Shown piece by piece: positions 1 through 8,805 of a stretch of DNA of 49,859 nt. Positions within the stretch are counted from its first letter, which is position 1, and each line of letters opens with the position of its first letter. The stretch lies in the NCBI GenBank assembly GCA_943329925.2, contig CALQFT020000007.1:1-49859 (forward strand), written 5' to 3'. The position numbers and the translations under genes are program-made. The stretch is from Opitutus sp. GAS368. GTDB lineage: Bacteria > Verrucomicrobiota > Verrucomicrobiia > Chthoniobacterales > Chthoniobacteraceae. The notes beneath the pieces are model-generated. The model saw nothing but the letters and a program-made list of their open reading frames with translations. It was not told the origin of the DNA and did no database searches.

Positions 1-11
1 CCCCCCTAGAA

Positions 12-56
12 CCCCCTCAGCCCCCTCAGCCCCCTCAGCCCCCTCAGCCCCCTCAG
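12..56. repeat. Five perfect tandem copies of CCCCCTCAG
   Basis: Five uninterrupted 9-bp units occupy 12-20, 21-29, 30-38, 39-47 and 48-56. They are flanked by C-runs and AGAACC-type half-units, so the repeat may have grown by slippage. The array ends 25 bp before the amidohydrolase start at 82, in its untranslated leader or promoter. The unit length is a multiple of three but no frame through it joins the downstream gene. It is too short and lacks spacers, so it is not CRISPR. Confidence 0.95.
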
Positions 57-81
57 CCCCCCCCAGAACCCAGAACCTCGT

Positions 82-1017
82 ATGCAAACGCTCCCCCTCT
101 TGAACCGCCGCGCTTTTCTTCATTCCTCAGTGCTTTCCGCCCTCACCATGGGAGGTTGTGTTTCTGTTCCGCGCACGGAACAGGGCTATATCGATGCGCA
201 TGTCCACGTTTGGACACCTGATACGGGGCGTTACCCACTCGCTGAGGGCTTCACTCGTGAAAAGGACATGATCCCCAGGAGCTTTATGCCACGGGAGCTT
301 TTCGCACAATGCAAGGCGCAGGGCGTCTCTCGGATCGTGCTTATCCAGATGAGCTTTTATAAATTCGACAACAGCTACATGCTCGACTCGATGTCCCGGC
401 ATCCCGGCGTATTCAGCGGGGTGGGGATAGTGGATGAGACCAAGGCGGATGTGGGTGAGGCGATGAAGGCTCTGGCCGCTCGAGGAGTGCGGGGCTTTCG
501 GGTTCGCGCCGACAGACAGAAGGCCGAGGCGTGGAAGGGCTCCGTGGGGATGAAAAAGATGTGGAGCCAGGCGGCGGATGCAGGCCTTTCCATTTGCCTG
601 TTGGCGGATCCAGACGCCCTTCCTGCGGTGCGCACCATGTGCCGGGCGTATCCCAAGACGCGCGTGGTCATCGATCACTTCGCCCGGATTGGAATGAGCG
701 GGACGGTTCAGAAAAGCGACTTGGAGCAATTGCGCCAGCTTTCTGACTTTCAACATACCTTCGTGAAGACATCCGCCTTTTACGCGCTTGGGGCGAAGAA
801 GGCGCCGTACACCGACCTCGGACCGATGATTCGCACGCTCAAAGGCGCCTACGGGGCCTCCCGCTTGATGTGGGCAAGCGATTGCCCGTATCAAGTGCAG
901 CAGGGGCACACCTATGCCGACTCCATCGCGCTGATTCGTGACCGGCTGGATTTCCTAACCGCCGAGGACAAAGAGTGGATGCTGCGTAAAACAGCAGAGC
1001 GCGTCTTTTTCGCGTAA
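82..1017 (+). CDS. Tat-exported lipoprotein-like amidohydrolase (amidohydrolase_2 family)
   Basis: 311 aa metal-dependent hydrolase of the TIM-barrel amidohydrolase_2 family, whose members include lactonases of sugar and aromatic-acid breakdown and decarboxylases. The N-terminus has a twin-arginine motif (NRRAFL, residues 8-13), a hydrophobic stretch and a lipobox-like MGGC with Cys26, so a Tat-exported lipoprotein is likely. Metal-site residues are visible: HVH at 40-42, IDH near 197-199 and the ASDCPY aspartate near 267. Closest in style to L-fuconolactonase-like proteins, but the substrate cannot be read from sequence. The ATG at 82 has no clear Shine-Dalgarno. It is convergent with the PSD1 gene and separated from it by a strong hairpin. 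Family is certain, exact reaction is not. Confidence 0.85.
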   Translation: MQTLPLLNRRAFLHSSVLSALTMGGCVSVPRTEQGYIDAHVHVWTPDTGRYPLAEGFTREKDMIPRSFMPRELFAQCKAQGVSRIVLIQMSFYKFDNSYMLDSMSRHPGVFSGVGIVDETKADVGEAMKALAARGVRGFRVRADRQKAEAWKGSVGMKKMWSQAADAGLSICLLADPDALPAVRTMCRAYPKTRVVIDHFARIGMSGTVQKSDLEQLRQLSDFQHTFVKTSAFYALGAKKAPYTDLGPMIRTLKGAYGASRLMWASDCPYQVQQGHTYADSIALIRDRLDFLTAEDKEWMLRKTAERVFFA

Positions 1018-1038
1018 GGGCCCGGAGTTATTGGAGCC

Positions 1039-1071
1039 GCCCGTTTCCCAAGAAGCATTTGGAAAACGGGC
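1039..1071. terminator. Bidirectional hairpin between convergent genes
   Basis: Arms 1039-1051 and 1059-1071 pair over 13 bp with one mismatch (C1047 against A1063), around a 7-nt loop GAAGCAT. It sits between the stop of the amidohydrolase (1017) and the stop of the PSD1 gene (1089), the expected place for a shared terminator. No T-tract follows on either strand, so termination is inferred from the stem and position. Confidence 0.6.
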
Positions 1072-1088
1072 TGGTTGCCGTGCCGCTA

Positions 1089-4000
1089 TCAGTTTACGTA
1101 GGCGGCTTCGTTCGAGAAGAGCAGCGCCTGCACCAGCGTTTCCCATGGGGAGAACGCCACGCGTTGGACCATTTCACCTTCGTTCTGGATGGCCGCGGTA
1201 TTCAATTTTGAGTTTTGCGCGGCTTTGGCCTTCTTATCGGCCAGCTTTGCGGCTTCCTGATTGATTTTTTGCGCATCCACTTTGACGGTGGCCTGTTCCT
1301 TGTTTTCTTTTAACAGGAAGGCCATCGCTCTCTGACGCTCAATAGGAGTCGGGAGGCGCTGCAAAACCACCCTATAAACCGCGTTAATCCCGCGATCGGA
1401 GCCTTCGCGTACCGCTTGGACAATTTCCGGTCGGTGCACGACGTTTTGCACAATTTCCGCCACGAAGGAACTGTTCATCAAGAAGAGCGCCTGTTGGGGA
1501 ACGATCGTGGAGGTGCGCCGACTATTGGGTGCATCGGGGTTGGCCATGTCGAACTGCATGAGCAAGTCGGGCATACTCGCGCGGTCGATGTAGGCATACA
1601 CAGAGCGCCGGAAGCTGTAAGGCTCGTCGGTCACGTTAAAGGATTGGCCGCCGATGGTGCGATCCATGATGCCCGCCATACTGATGAGCGAGTCGCGAAA
1701 GCCCTCGAAGTCCAGCCGACGCACGTTGGCCCGCCAGAGCAAGCTGTTGGCAGGATCCACTTTTTCATAACCACCAGTACCAGCCTTAAATGCGGTATTG
1801 CTGGACTGCTGATAGGCGCGCGAAAGCATGATGGCCTTGTGCAGACTCTTCAAAGACCAGCCCGGCTTTGCAGCACCAAAGTCCTCCATGAACCAGTTGG
1901 CCAGAAAGTCCAGCAGCTCAGGATGTGTTGGTTTTCCCGCCTGATTCCCTAAATCATCCGGCGTGCGCACCAGACCATCGCCAAAATGGTGCATCCACAC
2001 CCGGTTGACGATGACTCGCGCCGTCAACGGATTGGTCTTACTCGCGATGGACTGCGCGAGCTCCAGACGGCCGCTCCCATCTTTAAAGGGCACCGGCTCA
2101 CCATTCATGCTGAGCACTTCCACAAAACGGCGGGGGACCGTGCGGACTTTCTCGCCGGGTTTAGGGGCGTTCCCGCGGACATAAACTGGCGAGTCCACTG
2201 GCTTGGCTATATCTTCGAGCGTCATCGCTCGTACCGGCCCGCCCTTGAAGGTCACTTTGAACTTATTGATCCCGGCCAAATTCGCCGTATCTTTCAATAT
2301 CCCAGCCAGCCGGACGTTGAGCCCACCGGTGTTGCCTTCTTCCATGAGCCTCGGAATGTCCAATTCAGAGGCGGGAGCTAGCCGCAGGGGGAACACGGCC
2401 ACCCTCATCGCCGCCAAGTCTGGGGAGTTTGAAATGTCCTTGGTTTTGTCCATGAACGTCGCATAGAGGCCAGCGACTCGAGGCTCAATTTTCTGGAAGA
2501 ATTTGCCCACTAGGACGGCTATCTCGTGAAGATCCGAAGGGAGCGGGGCCTTCTGTTCCTTCAAAAATGCAATCACCTCGGAGTTGTACTTAGCCTTGTC
2601 CTTGCCATTGAGCATGGATTCGATGACGGCCGCTCGGGTGTCGTCAGTGGTACTAAACAACCGGAAAAACGGCCCGTAAATTTCGTCGTTTGCCCTCAGT
2701 TTTGCTGACGCCATGACCGACCCGTTAAAAATGGCATCTTTATCTTTATCGAGCCCGGCCTTCTTTATGAGCTCGTTGCCTTTTGTAATTTGTTCGGGCG
2801 TAGAGACTTTTCTTGTGAGGATAGCTGCTTCAAATAGTGTCTCTCCGTGCTTCAGTAATCGGTCATTGTAATCCCTCTGGAGTTTATAGAAAGCCGCGTA
2901 GGCCTTGTCTTCCAGCTTCGCTAGCTCCTCTTGATATTTAATGAATGTCTGCGAATGGGGGTCGCCTGCAATCAAGGGCCCTTCCTTGGGCTCAACCGTG
3001 CTCGCAAAAACCCCGCGAAGTGCGTAATAATCGGCGGCTGTAATAGGGTCAAACTTATGGTCGTGGCATCTGGCGCACGCGAGGGTCAGGCCTAAGAACC
3101 CACGGCCGATGACATCAATGCGGTCATTGATAATGTCATCTTTCGTATCGAAACGTTGACCAACGGTTAGCAGGCCAAGCGCCGCGAGATTTTCCTTCGG
3201 GTTGTTGGGGATCTTGTCTGCAGCGAGCTGCTGCATGATGAATTGATCATACGGAAGGTCGCTATTGAACGCCTTGATAACCCATTCCCGAAAAGTCCAA
3301 GCAAAGGGGTAGCGGTAGTCTTTTACCCGCTCTTGATTTGTATCCCCCGTGGTATCCGAATAGCGGGCGGTATCCAGCCAATGCCGGCCCCAGCGCTCTC
3401 CATAGGCGGGATCCGCGAGAAGACGTTCTATGACTTTAGCATACGCCTGATCCGGATTGACCATTGCCTCGCGAATAAAGTCTTCAATATCCTTTGGCGT
3501 GGGGGGCAAACCAATCAAGTCATAGTAGGCACGGCGCAGAAGCGTTTCCTTTTCCGCCTGAGGGGCGGGCATCATCTGCTTTTCTTCCAGCTTCGCGAGA
3601 ATGAAATTGTCGACCTTGTTCACACACCAAGCCGCATTCTTGACGGTTGGCGGGGTTGGTTTGACCACAGGCTGGAAAGACCAATGCGCCTTTTTGTCAG
3701 CCTTGGCTAGTTTGGACGGGTCGCGAGGATCCGGGGCGCCCATGGCCACCCACTTTTGCAAATTCTCGATTTGTTCAGCGCTTAACTTCTTTTTGGGCGG
3801 CATCTGGAGATCATCCTCCCAAGTCACCGCCTTGATCATCGTACTGCCCTTCGCATTACCCGGGATGATGCTGGGGCCGGTTTCTCCGCCTTTGAGAATC
3901 TCCTCGCGCGAATCCAAGCTGAAGCTGCCCTTGGTCTTCCCCTTTTCGCCAGAGTGACACTCCATGCAATGATCCGCGAAGATGGGGCGGATCTTGTTTT

Positions 4001-4142
4001 CGAAGAAATCCCGCTGCTCCGGGGTCACCGCTGGGGCCGCGGCGGGGGTGACTGCCGAATCGGCCTTTGGCAAAAAACAGAGCAGCGGCAGGGCGGCCAG
4101 CGCCGCAACTGTGGTGGAAGATAACGACGAAGGAAGTCGCAT
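1089..4142 (-). CDS. PSD1 / DUF1549 / DUF1553 cytochrome c-like protein
   Basis: 1017 aa from the ATG at 4142; an upstream in-frame start at 4175 would put 11 residues before the signal peptide and is less likely. A hydrophobic signal sequence covers about residues 10-25. The planctomycete cytochrome C (PSD1) domain follows with a haem-binding CMECH at 59-63, then DUF1549 (about 150-360), which contains a second CxxCH (CARCH, near 355), and DUF1553 (about 700-960, with the typical NPLTARVIVNR stretch). Members of this family are abundant in planctomycetes and Verrucomicrobia; their biochemical role is not established, with periplasmic redox or polysaccharide-related roles suggested. It lies 62 bp downstream of a DUF1501 gene on the same strand, the usual partnership for this family. 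Confidence 0.93.
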   Translation of the reverse strand: MRLPSSLSSTTVAALAALPLLCFLPKADSAVTPAAAPAVTPEQRDFFENKIRPIFADHCMECHSGEKGKTKGSFSLDSREEILKGGETGPSIIPGNAKGSTMIKAVTWEDDLQMPPKKKLSAEQIENLQKWVAMGAPDPRDPSKLAKADKKAHWSFQPVVKPTPPTVKNAAWCVNKVDNFILAKLEEKQMMPAPQAEKETLLRRAYYDLIGLPPTPKDIEDFIREAMVNPDQAYAKVIERLLADPAYGERWGRHWLDTARYSDTTGDTNQERVKDYRYPFAWTFREWVIKAFNSDLPYDQFIMQQLAADKIPNNPKENLAALGLLTVGQRFDTKDDIINDRIDVIGRGFLGLTLACARCHDHKFDPITAADYYALRGVFASTVEPKEGPLIAGDPHSQTFIKYQEELAKLEDKAYAAFYKLQRDYNDRLLKHGETLFEAAILTRKVSTPEQITKGNELIKKAGLDKDKDAIFNGSVMASAKLRANDEIYGPFFRLFSTTDDTRAAVIESMLNGKDKAKYNSEVIAFLKEQKAPLPSDLHEIAVLVGKFFQKIEPRVAGLYATFMDKTKDISNSPDLAAMRVAVFPLRLAPASELDIPRLMEEGNTGGLNVRLAGILKDTANLAGINKFKVTFKGGPVRAMTLEDIAKPVDSPVYVRGNAPKPGEKVRTVPRRFVEVLSMNGEPVPFKDGSGRLELAQSIASKTNPLTARVIVNRVWMHHFGDGLVRTPDDLGNQAGKPTHPELLDFLANWFMEDFGAAKPGWSLKSLHKAIMLSRAYQQSSNTAFKAGTGGYEKVDPANSLLWRANVRRLDFEGFRDSLISMAGIMDRTIGGQSFNVTDEPYSFRRSVYAYIDRASMPDLLMQFDMANPDAPNSRRTSTIVPQQALFLMNSSFVAEIVQNVVHRPEIVQAVREGSDRGINAVYRVVLQRLPTPIERQRAMAFLLKENKEQATVKVDAQKINQEAAKLADKKAKAAQNSKLNTAAIQNEGEMVQRVAFSPWETLVQALLFSNEAAYVN

Positions 4143-4204
4143 AATTAAGGACTGAAGGTGGTTAGGGATAAACAACCGCCGGCGGGCAGTATTAAAAAGA
4201 AGAA

Positions 4205-5662
4205 CTAGGCGATGATCTCTTTGGCCACGTTGCCGAAGTTGTCGGTGAGACGGAAATCCCGGCCGTTGTAGTTAAAGGTCAACTTGGTGTGATCAAAACC
4301 CATGAGCGCTAGGATGGTGGCGTGCAAATCATGGATGTGCATCCGGTTCTCCACCGCCTTGCCCCCAAACTCGTCGGTGGCCCCGTAGCTCTGGCCGCCT
4401 TTCACGCCGCCGCCGGCCATCCAGGATACCATCGCGTTGCCATTGTGGTCGCGTCCGGGAACTCCAGCCCCGCCGCTGGTTGTCACGGTGCGGCCGAATT
4501 CGCCACCCCAAATAACCAGCGTGGAATCCAGAAGACCGCGTTCCTTGAGATCCTGCAACAGCGCAGCTACTGGGCCGTCCACAGCAAAGGCCGCTTCCTT
4601 GGCTTTGATGGCGAGATTCTCATGATGATCCCAGTTGCCCGTATCCACTTGCACAAATCGAACGCCGCGCTCGATCAAACGCCGCGCAACCAACATCTTC
4701 GCGCCGTTAGACCTCATGGCGGCTGCTGCTGCCATTGTCGTGGCCGGCCCCATGTATCTTTCGCGCATCGCCTCAGGCTCTTTGGTAATGTCGAAGGCGT
4801 CTGTCGCTTCCGTCTGCATTTTAAAGGCGATCTCAAACGCCTCGATGCGGGCTTCGAGTTGCGAGTCTTTCTGAAGCAATGCGGCGTGCTCTTTATTGGA
4901 CTGGGCGGCGAAATCAATCTGACGGCGCTGCCGATCCAACGTGCTGAACTCGCTCTTAATGTTGGCCAAGATGGTCGAGAGGCTCGCGGTAGGATTATAA
5001 TTTACGTTACAGCCCTGATAGACGCCCGGAAGGAATGCGCACTGGCGGTTGTCCGGCCTTCCTCCCAAGGAGATAAAGCCGGGCATGTTCTGGTTCACGC
5101 TGCCCAAGCCGTACGTTACCCAAGAACCCAAACTGGGCTTGGGCAACTGCGCGGAGCCTGTGTTCAACATACGGCCGGCGATCACATGGTCGGGAATTTC
5201 GGTAAACAGTGATTTGATCACCGTCATGCTGTCCACGTGCTTGGCCAGTTCAGGAAAAATCTCGCTCGTATCGATTCCAGATTTTCCGCTCTTGGTAAAC
5301 TTGAAGGGAGAGGCAAACGCCAAGCCTTCGTAGCCTGGGATTTTCTTCCCGTTATTCTTTTCCAACTCCGGTTTGTAATCCCAGGTGTCCACCGTGGAAG
5401 GCGCACCGGAGGCGAAGATTTGGATCACAGCCTTGGCCTTCGCTGGAAAATGGGGCGCTTTGGGCATTAGCGGCCCGCTGGGAGCCGCAGCGCTCAAGTC
5501 AAACGGATTGATGCCAAAAAGAGCGGCTAAACTCAGCCCGCCGAAGCCCACGCCGTTGCGCACCAAGAAATCGCGGCGGGACAGAAAGCCTGCAGCGCCC
5601 GGGTGGAGAAGTGGGGAGCTGTCAGAATTAAAAGAACAGGAATTTGACGCGCGATTGCTCAT
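4205..5662 (-). CDS. DUF1501 protein, Tat-exported, first gene of the PSD1 pair
   Basis: 485 aa. The start at 5662 gives a twin-arginine motif at residues 29-30 (SRRDFLVRNG) before a glycine-rich hydrophobic segment, so Tat export is likely. DUF1501 belongs to the sulfatase/alkaline phosphatase-like superfamily. Typical family motifs can be seen: VDTWDYKP early in the domain, WDHHENL, VIWGGEFGRT, GRDHNGNAMVSWMAGGGVKGG and HIHDLHATILALMG near the end. It probably forms an operon with the PSD1/DUF1549/DUF1553 gene downstream (62 bp). The substrate is unknown. The gap upstream (5663-5898) is AT-rich and carries small dyads. Family call is firm. Confidence 0.93.
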   Translation of the reverse strand: MSNRASNSCSFNSDSSPLLHPGAAGFLSRRDFLVRNGVGFGGLSLAALFGINPFDLSAAAPSGPLMPKAPHFPAKAKAVIQIFASGAPSTVDTWDYKPELEKNNGKKIPGYEGLAFASPFKFTKSGKSGIDTSEIFPELAKHVDSMTVIKSLFTEIPDHVIAGRMLNTGSAQLPKPSLGSWVTYGLGSVNQNMPGFISLGGRPDNRQCAFLPGVYQGCNVNYNPTASLSTILANIKSEFSTLDRQRRQIDFAAQSNKEHAALLQKDSQLEARIEAFEIAFKMQTEATDAFDITKEPEAMRERYMGPATTMAAAAAMRSNGAKMLVARRLIERGVRFVQVDTGNWDHHENLAIKAKEAAFAVDGPVAALLQDLKERGLLDSTLVIWGGEFGRTVTTSGGAGVPGRDHNGNAMVSWMAGGGVKGGQSYGATDEFGGKAVENRMHIHDLHATILALMGFDHTKLTFNYNGRDFRLTDNFGNVAKEIIA

Positions 5663-5757
5663 GGTGTTTAGTTTGGAGAAAAGTTAGCTTCCTAACAAGC
5701 AGCTAATGTGCCAGACGTTGGCTGTTTTTTAAAACGATTTAATTAAACTCTTCTCCA

Positions 5758-5783
5758 TTAACATGATGAGCGGATCTTGTTAA
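5758..5783. promoter_or_regulatory. Possible operator dyad TTAACA-N14-TGTTAA
   Basis: A perfect 6-bp inverted repeat spaced by 14 bp lies about 100 bp upstream of the DUF1501 start, in AT-rich DNA. A second small hairpin, GTTAG-CTTC-CTAAC at 5683-5696, lies close to the start codon. Both could be chance in AT-rich sequence. No regulator gene sits next to them. Confidence 0.25.
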
Positions 5784-5898
5784 CTGCATTGCTGCCGTTA
5801 GCTTCTCACTTTTGTCTCTCATAAATGTACAGATATAATTCTGTATCTCTCAGAAGTGGGGCAGCGGCTTATATTAATTTAACAAAGCTTTTGAATGC

Positions 5899-6822
5899 TC
5901 ATTTTGCATCAAGGAAAACATCCATTTGCTGGCCTACATACAAAGGCACGCCGGAGGGTTGGAACCGGAAAATTACCTGTAGGACCCGAGTATCCACCCG
6001 CTCCGCGCTATCCCCGCTCAGGGAACGTTTGGGGAGGATGTACGGCTCAATCCGGATGAAACGCAGGGGAATCGAGGCATGCCGGGAACCCTTGATAAAC
6101 GCCACCGCGGCGCACCCCGCCTTGACGCTGGGCGCATTGTCCTCGTCTACGTCCGCCCGCAACTGAAACTCATCCACGCGCCCCAGTAAAACCGCACATT
6201 CCACCGCTGTGGGCACCGTGTACTCGCCCGCTCGGATGTTGATCTGCAGCACCGTGCCATCCCGGGGCGCCCTTACTAAAAGCAAATCCCGCTGCACCGC
6301 GGCGCGATTGCGCAGGGCCGCCGCCGCCGCTAAATCACTTTTGCGAGACTCCAGACGAGTCGCCGCCGCGCGCAGCGCAAAGAGCGTGCGCTCTTTTTCG
6401 TCGGTGCTCACCACTCGGTTTTTGCCAAGTTGCTCCATGCGGTTCCACTGGCTTTGACGGTCTGCCAGAGCCACCTCAGATTCGGCAATAGAGCTTTGAA
6501 TAGCGGCGACATTTGCTTCTTGCACAAAAACTTGTGCCTCTGCATCGCGGGCGTCTTGTTCAAAAAGGACATCCCCCGCTCGTACGGCCACCCCCACCTT
6601 CACTCGCACTGCAGCGACCAAACCCGCCATGGCCGGGGCGATCCGCACGTTTTCCTCCACGCTTTCCACAATCCCGCGCGCACCGATGGAGACCGCATAG
6701 GGGGCGGAAGCAGGCTCGTTCAGCGGCGGCGCACTCGGGAGCGGTCGCCGTTGCCGAAAGACCAGACTGATAGCCAACAAAATACCGATGACAGAAATCA
6801 CCACCGAGACGCGCTTAAACAT
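5899..6822 (-). CDS. HlyD-type periplasmic adaptor of an ABC exporter
   Basis: 307 aa from the ATG at 6822, which overlaps the upstream ATPase stop by 8 nt; a GTG at 6846 would add only eight unlikely residues. One N-terminal membrane anchor (about residues 5-20) is followed by a biotinyl-lipoyl-like half motif, a coiled-coil hairpin rich in Ala, Gln and Arg (about 100-170), the second lipoyl half (VRAPRDGTVLQINIRAGE) and a beta-barrel region. The order fits membrane-fusion proteins that link an inner-membrane transporter to an outer-membrane channel. It is the last gene of the permease-ATPase-adaptor operon. The arrangement resembles DevBCA-type exporters. No TolC-like gene is in the window. 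Confidence 0.87.
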   Translation of the reverse strand: MFKRVSVVISVIGILLAISLVFRQRRPLPSAPPLNEPASAPYAVSIGARGIVESVEENVRIAPAMAGLVAAVRVKVGVAVRAGDVLFEQDARDAEAQVFVQEANVAAIQSSIAESEVALADRQSQWNRMEQLGKNRVVSTDEKERTLFALRAAATRLESRKSDLAAAAALRNRAAVQRDLLLVRAPRDGTVLQINIRAGEYTVPTAVECAVLLGRVDEFQLRADVDEDNAPSVKAGCAAVAFIKGSRHASIPLRFIRIEPYILPKRSLSGDSAERVDTRVLQVIFRFQPSGVPLYVGQQMDVFLDAK

Positions 6823-7543
6823 AGAGAGCTTTCCATTCCCCTGCACTGTGAACGGCCTTCATCTGGCCATCTTCCATTTCTGCAATGCGATCGGCAAACG
6901 GGAAAATACGACTGTCATGGGTGACGACGATCACGCAGCGTTCTGGGCTGCAAACACGCGCCTTAATCAGTTCCAACACTTTGCGCCCGGAGGCGGCGTC
7001 CAGCGCAGCGGTTGGCTCGTCGCAAATGAGCAGCCGTGGCCGGTGGACGAGCGCCCGGGCGATGGCTACGCGCTGCTGCTGGCCCCCGGAGAGTTCTGTC
7101 GGAAGCGAGTGCAACTTTTCTCCGATACCGACTTCGCGCAACAGTTCGGCCGACGCGCTTTGGGCATCGGAGTGGGAGCTGCCGTTGAGCAAGAGCGGGA
7201 CGCTGACATTCTCCAAGGCCGTCCAAGTGGGGATGAGATTAAACTGCTGGAAAACGAAGCCGACGTTTTTGCCGCGAAACGCCGTCAGCTTGCCGGAGGA
7301 AAGCTGCGCGAGATCTTGGCCGAAGACGGTGACCGAGCCGGTGTCGTGCCCGAGCGTGCCGCAGATGACGCTTAGGAGAGTGGTTTTTCCGCAGCCCGAG
7401 GGGCCCACGATCATGAGCAGTTCGCCGCACAGCGCTTCAAAATTCACGCCCTTAAGCGCGTGAACCGTCCCTTCGCCTTTGCCGAAGGTCTTGCCCAGAT
7501 CCACGGTGCGCACTGCAATTTGTGGGGAAAGCGACGCGCTCAT
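6815..7543 (-). CDS. ABC exporter ATPase (LolD/MacB/DevA type)
   Basis: 242 aa nucleotide-binding subunit. Walker A is GPSGCGKT, the Q-loop lies in VFQQFNLIP, the ABC signature is LSGGQQQR and Walker B is LLICDEPTAALD, followed by the H-loop (VVTHD). Its length and sequence style match the MacB/LolD/DevA group that works with FtsX-like permeases, which often move lipids, lipoproteins, peptides or drugs using the power stroke of an extended permease domain. The start ATG overlaps the permease stop as ATGA (7540-7543), so translation is probably coupled. Substrate not readable. Confidence 0.93.
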   Translation of the reverse strand: MSASLSPQIAVRTVDLGKTFGKGEGTVHALKGVNFEALCGELLMIVGPSGCGKTTLLSVICGTLGHDTGSVTVFGQDLAQLSSGKLTAFRGKNVGFVFQQFNLIPTWTALENVSVPLLLNGSSHSDAQSASAELLREVGIGEKLHSLPTELSGGQQQRVAIARALVHRPRLLICDEPTAALDAASGRKVLELIKARVCSPERCVIVVTHDSRIFPFADRIAEMEDGQMKAVHSAGEWKALYV

Positions 7544-8673
7544 TTGAAAACCATCGCGGCCTCGGTGCGGGCTATTTTCACCAGACCTACCGCTGCAGAA
7601 AGGCTGCAGATGACCAAAATAACCGCGCCGGTGAACACCAAGATTTGCCAGGGCATGTAAAAGGGTGGCTCGCCCTTTTGCAGGACGAGGTTTCCGAAAA
7701 TCGCGGCAATACCCACGCCGATTCCGTAGCCGATAAATCCGACGGTAAACGCCTGCAGTAGAACCATCTGCGCAAGCACCCCGAAGGTCGCCCCCATGGC
7801 TTTCAGCGCAGCAAGAAACCGCATATTCTCATGTACGAAGAGGTAAAACGTCTGCCCTGCGATGGCGATGCCCACCACCAGACCCAGCAGAACGACCGTC
7901 CCGAAGGAAATCGGGATACCCGTGTTGCGCACGTACCACATGAGGGTGCCCCAGGAAAAGGCATCCGACTCAAAGGCGCGCAAGCCGCTGCACTCTGAGA
8001 TGCGGCGCACGAGGGTGCCGGCGTCCTGGCCAGGCTTAGGTTGTACCAAGATAAAAGAGAGCAGTTTACGCTGTGGAGGCGCGTATTCCAGAGCGCGGGA
8101 ATACGTGGTAAAAACGTAGGGTTGCCCTAGAAAGGAGCGTTGTGTTTCGCAAATCCCGACAACGCGCGCCTCTTTGTCGTTGATCTCAAACACGGTCCCG
8201 ATTTTGAGCCGGATGCCGCGCTTTGCAAATTTGGAAATGGCCACCTGGTCCACGATAACGGCGTTGGGTAGCCGCAAATCCTCGATGCGCCCCGAGCGTA
8301 TGATCGCGGGCCGGCCCACAAGCGAGGCGCCATCCAGTCCGGTGAGCTGGATGGCCTGGAAAGTGCCGTCGGGCAGGCGCGCCTGTTGGATGCCCCAAAA
8401 CAAGGGCACCGCCCATTGTACCCCGGGCACCGAGCGCACTCTTTGCACTTCGATCTCTCTCATCGGCACCACTTCGTTGGCCTGTTCCACCTTGGAATCC
8501 GCCACCCAGATCGGCACGCGAATGTTGCGCACCGTGGCCGTAGTCCACAGCAGCAACCCGCAGAACACCGATGTCTGTTGAGACATCAGCAAGGCGCAAA
8601 AACTCAGACCGCACACGAGCATTCCGTACTTGGCGCGGTCTCCGAAGAGCATTTTCAAAGCGAGGCGCAGCAT
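7540..8673 (-). CDS. FtsX-like ABC exporter permease (DevC/MacB-like)
   Basis: 377 aa from the ATG at 8673; a TTG at 8697 also lies in frame. Layout is one N-terminal membrane helix, a long extracytoplasmic domain (about residues 45-260) and three C-terminal helices, the topology of FtsX/MacB/DevC permeases. It heads the operon with its ATPase and adaptor. The size matches DevC more than full-length MacB, which carries its own ATPase domain. The promoter must lie in the short gap 8674-8805 shared with the divergent RND-type adaptor. Transported substrate unknown. Confidence 0.87.
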   Translation of the reverse strand: MLRLALKMLFGDRAKYGMLVCGLSFCALLMSQQTSVFCGLLLWTTATVRNIRVPIWVADSKVEQANEVVPMREIEVQRVRSVPGVQWAVPLFWGIQQARLPDGTFQAIQLTGLDGASLVGRPAIIRSGRIEDLRLPNAVIVDQVAISKFAKRGIRLKIGTVFEINDKEARVVGICETQRSFLGQPYVFTTYSRALEYAPPQRKLLSFILVQPKPGQDAGTLVRRISECSGLRAFESDAFSWGTLMWYVRNTGIPISFGTVVLLGLVVGIAIAGQTFYLFVHENMRFLAALKAMGATFGVLAQMVLLQAFTVGFIGYGIGVGIAAIFGNLVLQKGEPPFYMPWQILVFTGAVILVICSLSAAVGLVKIARTEAAMVFK

Positions 8674-8805
8674 GTGCCTTGATCCAAACAGCGGCAACCC
8701 TTAGGGTCAACGACTAGGGAGGGTTTGAACTAAGCTTGCGAACAGTCCGGGGTTTTACTCCGGCTGAGGCGCCGCTTTTTTCATTAGCTTCCAGCCGCGC
8801 ATCCA

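Noticed and set aside
12-56. Possible CRISPR array from the tandem repeats
   Set aside because: Units are 9 bp with no spacers, and there are no cas genes in the window.
127-909. 260-residue minus-strand open frame
   Set aside because: It is antisense to the amidohydrolase, whose motifs are intact, so it is a shadow frame.
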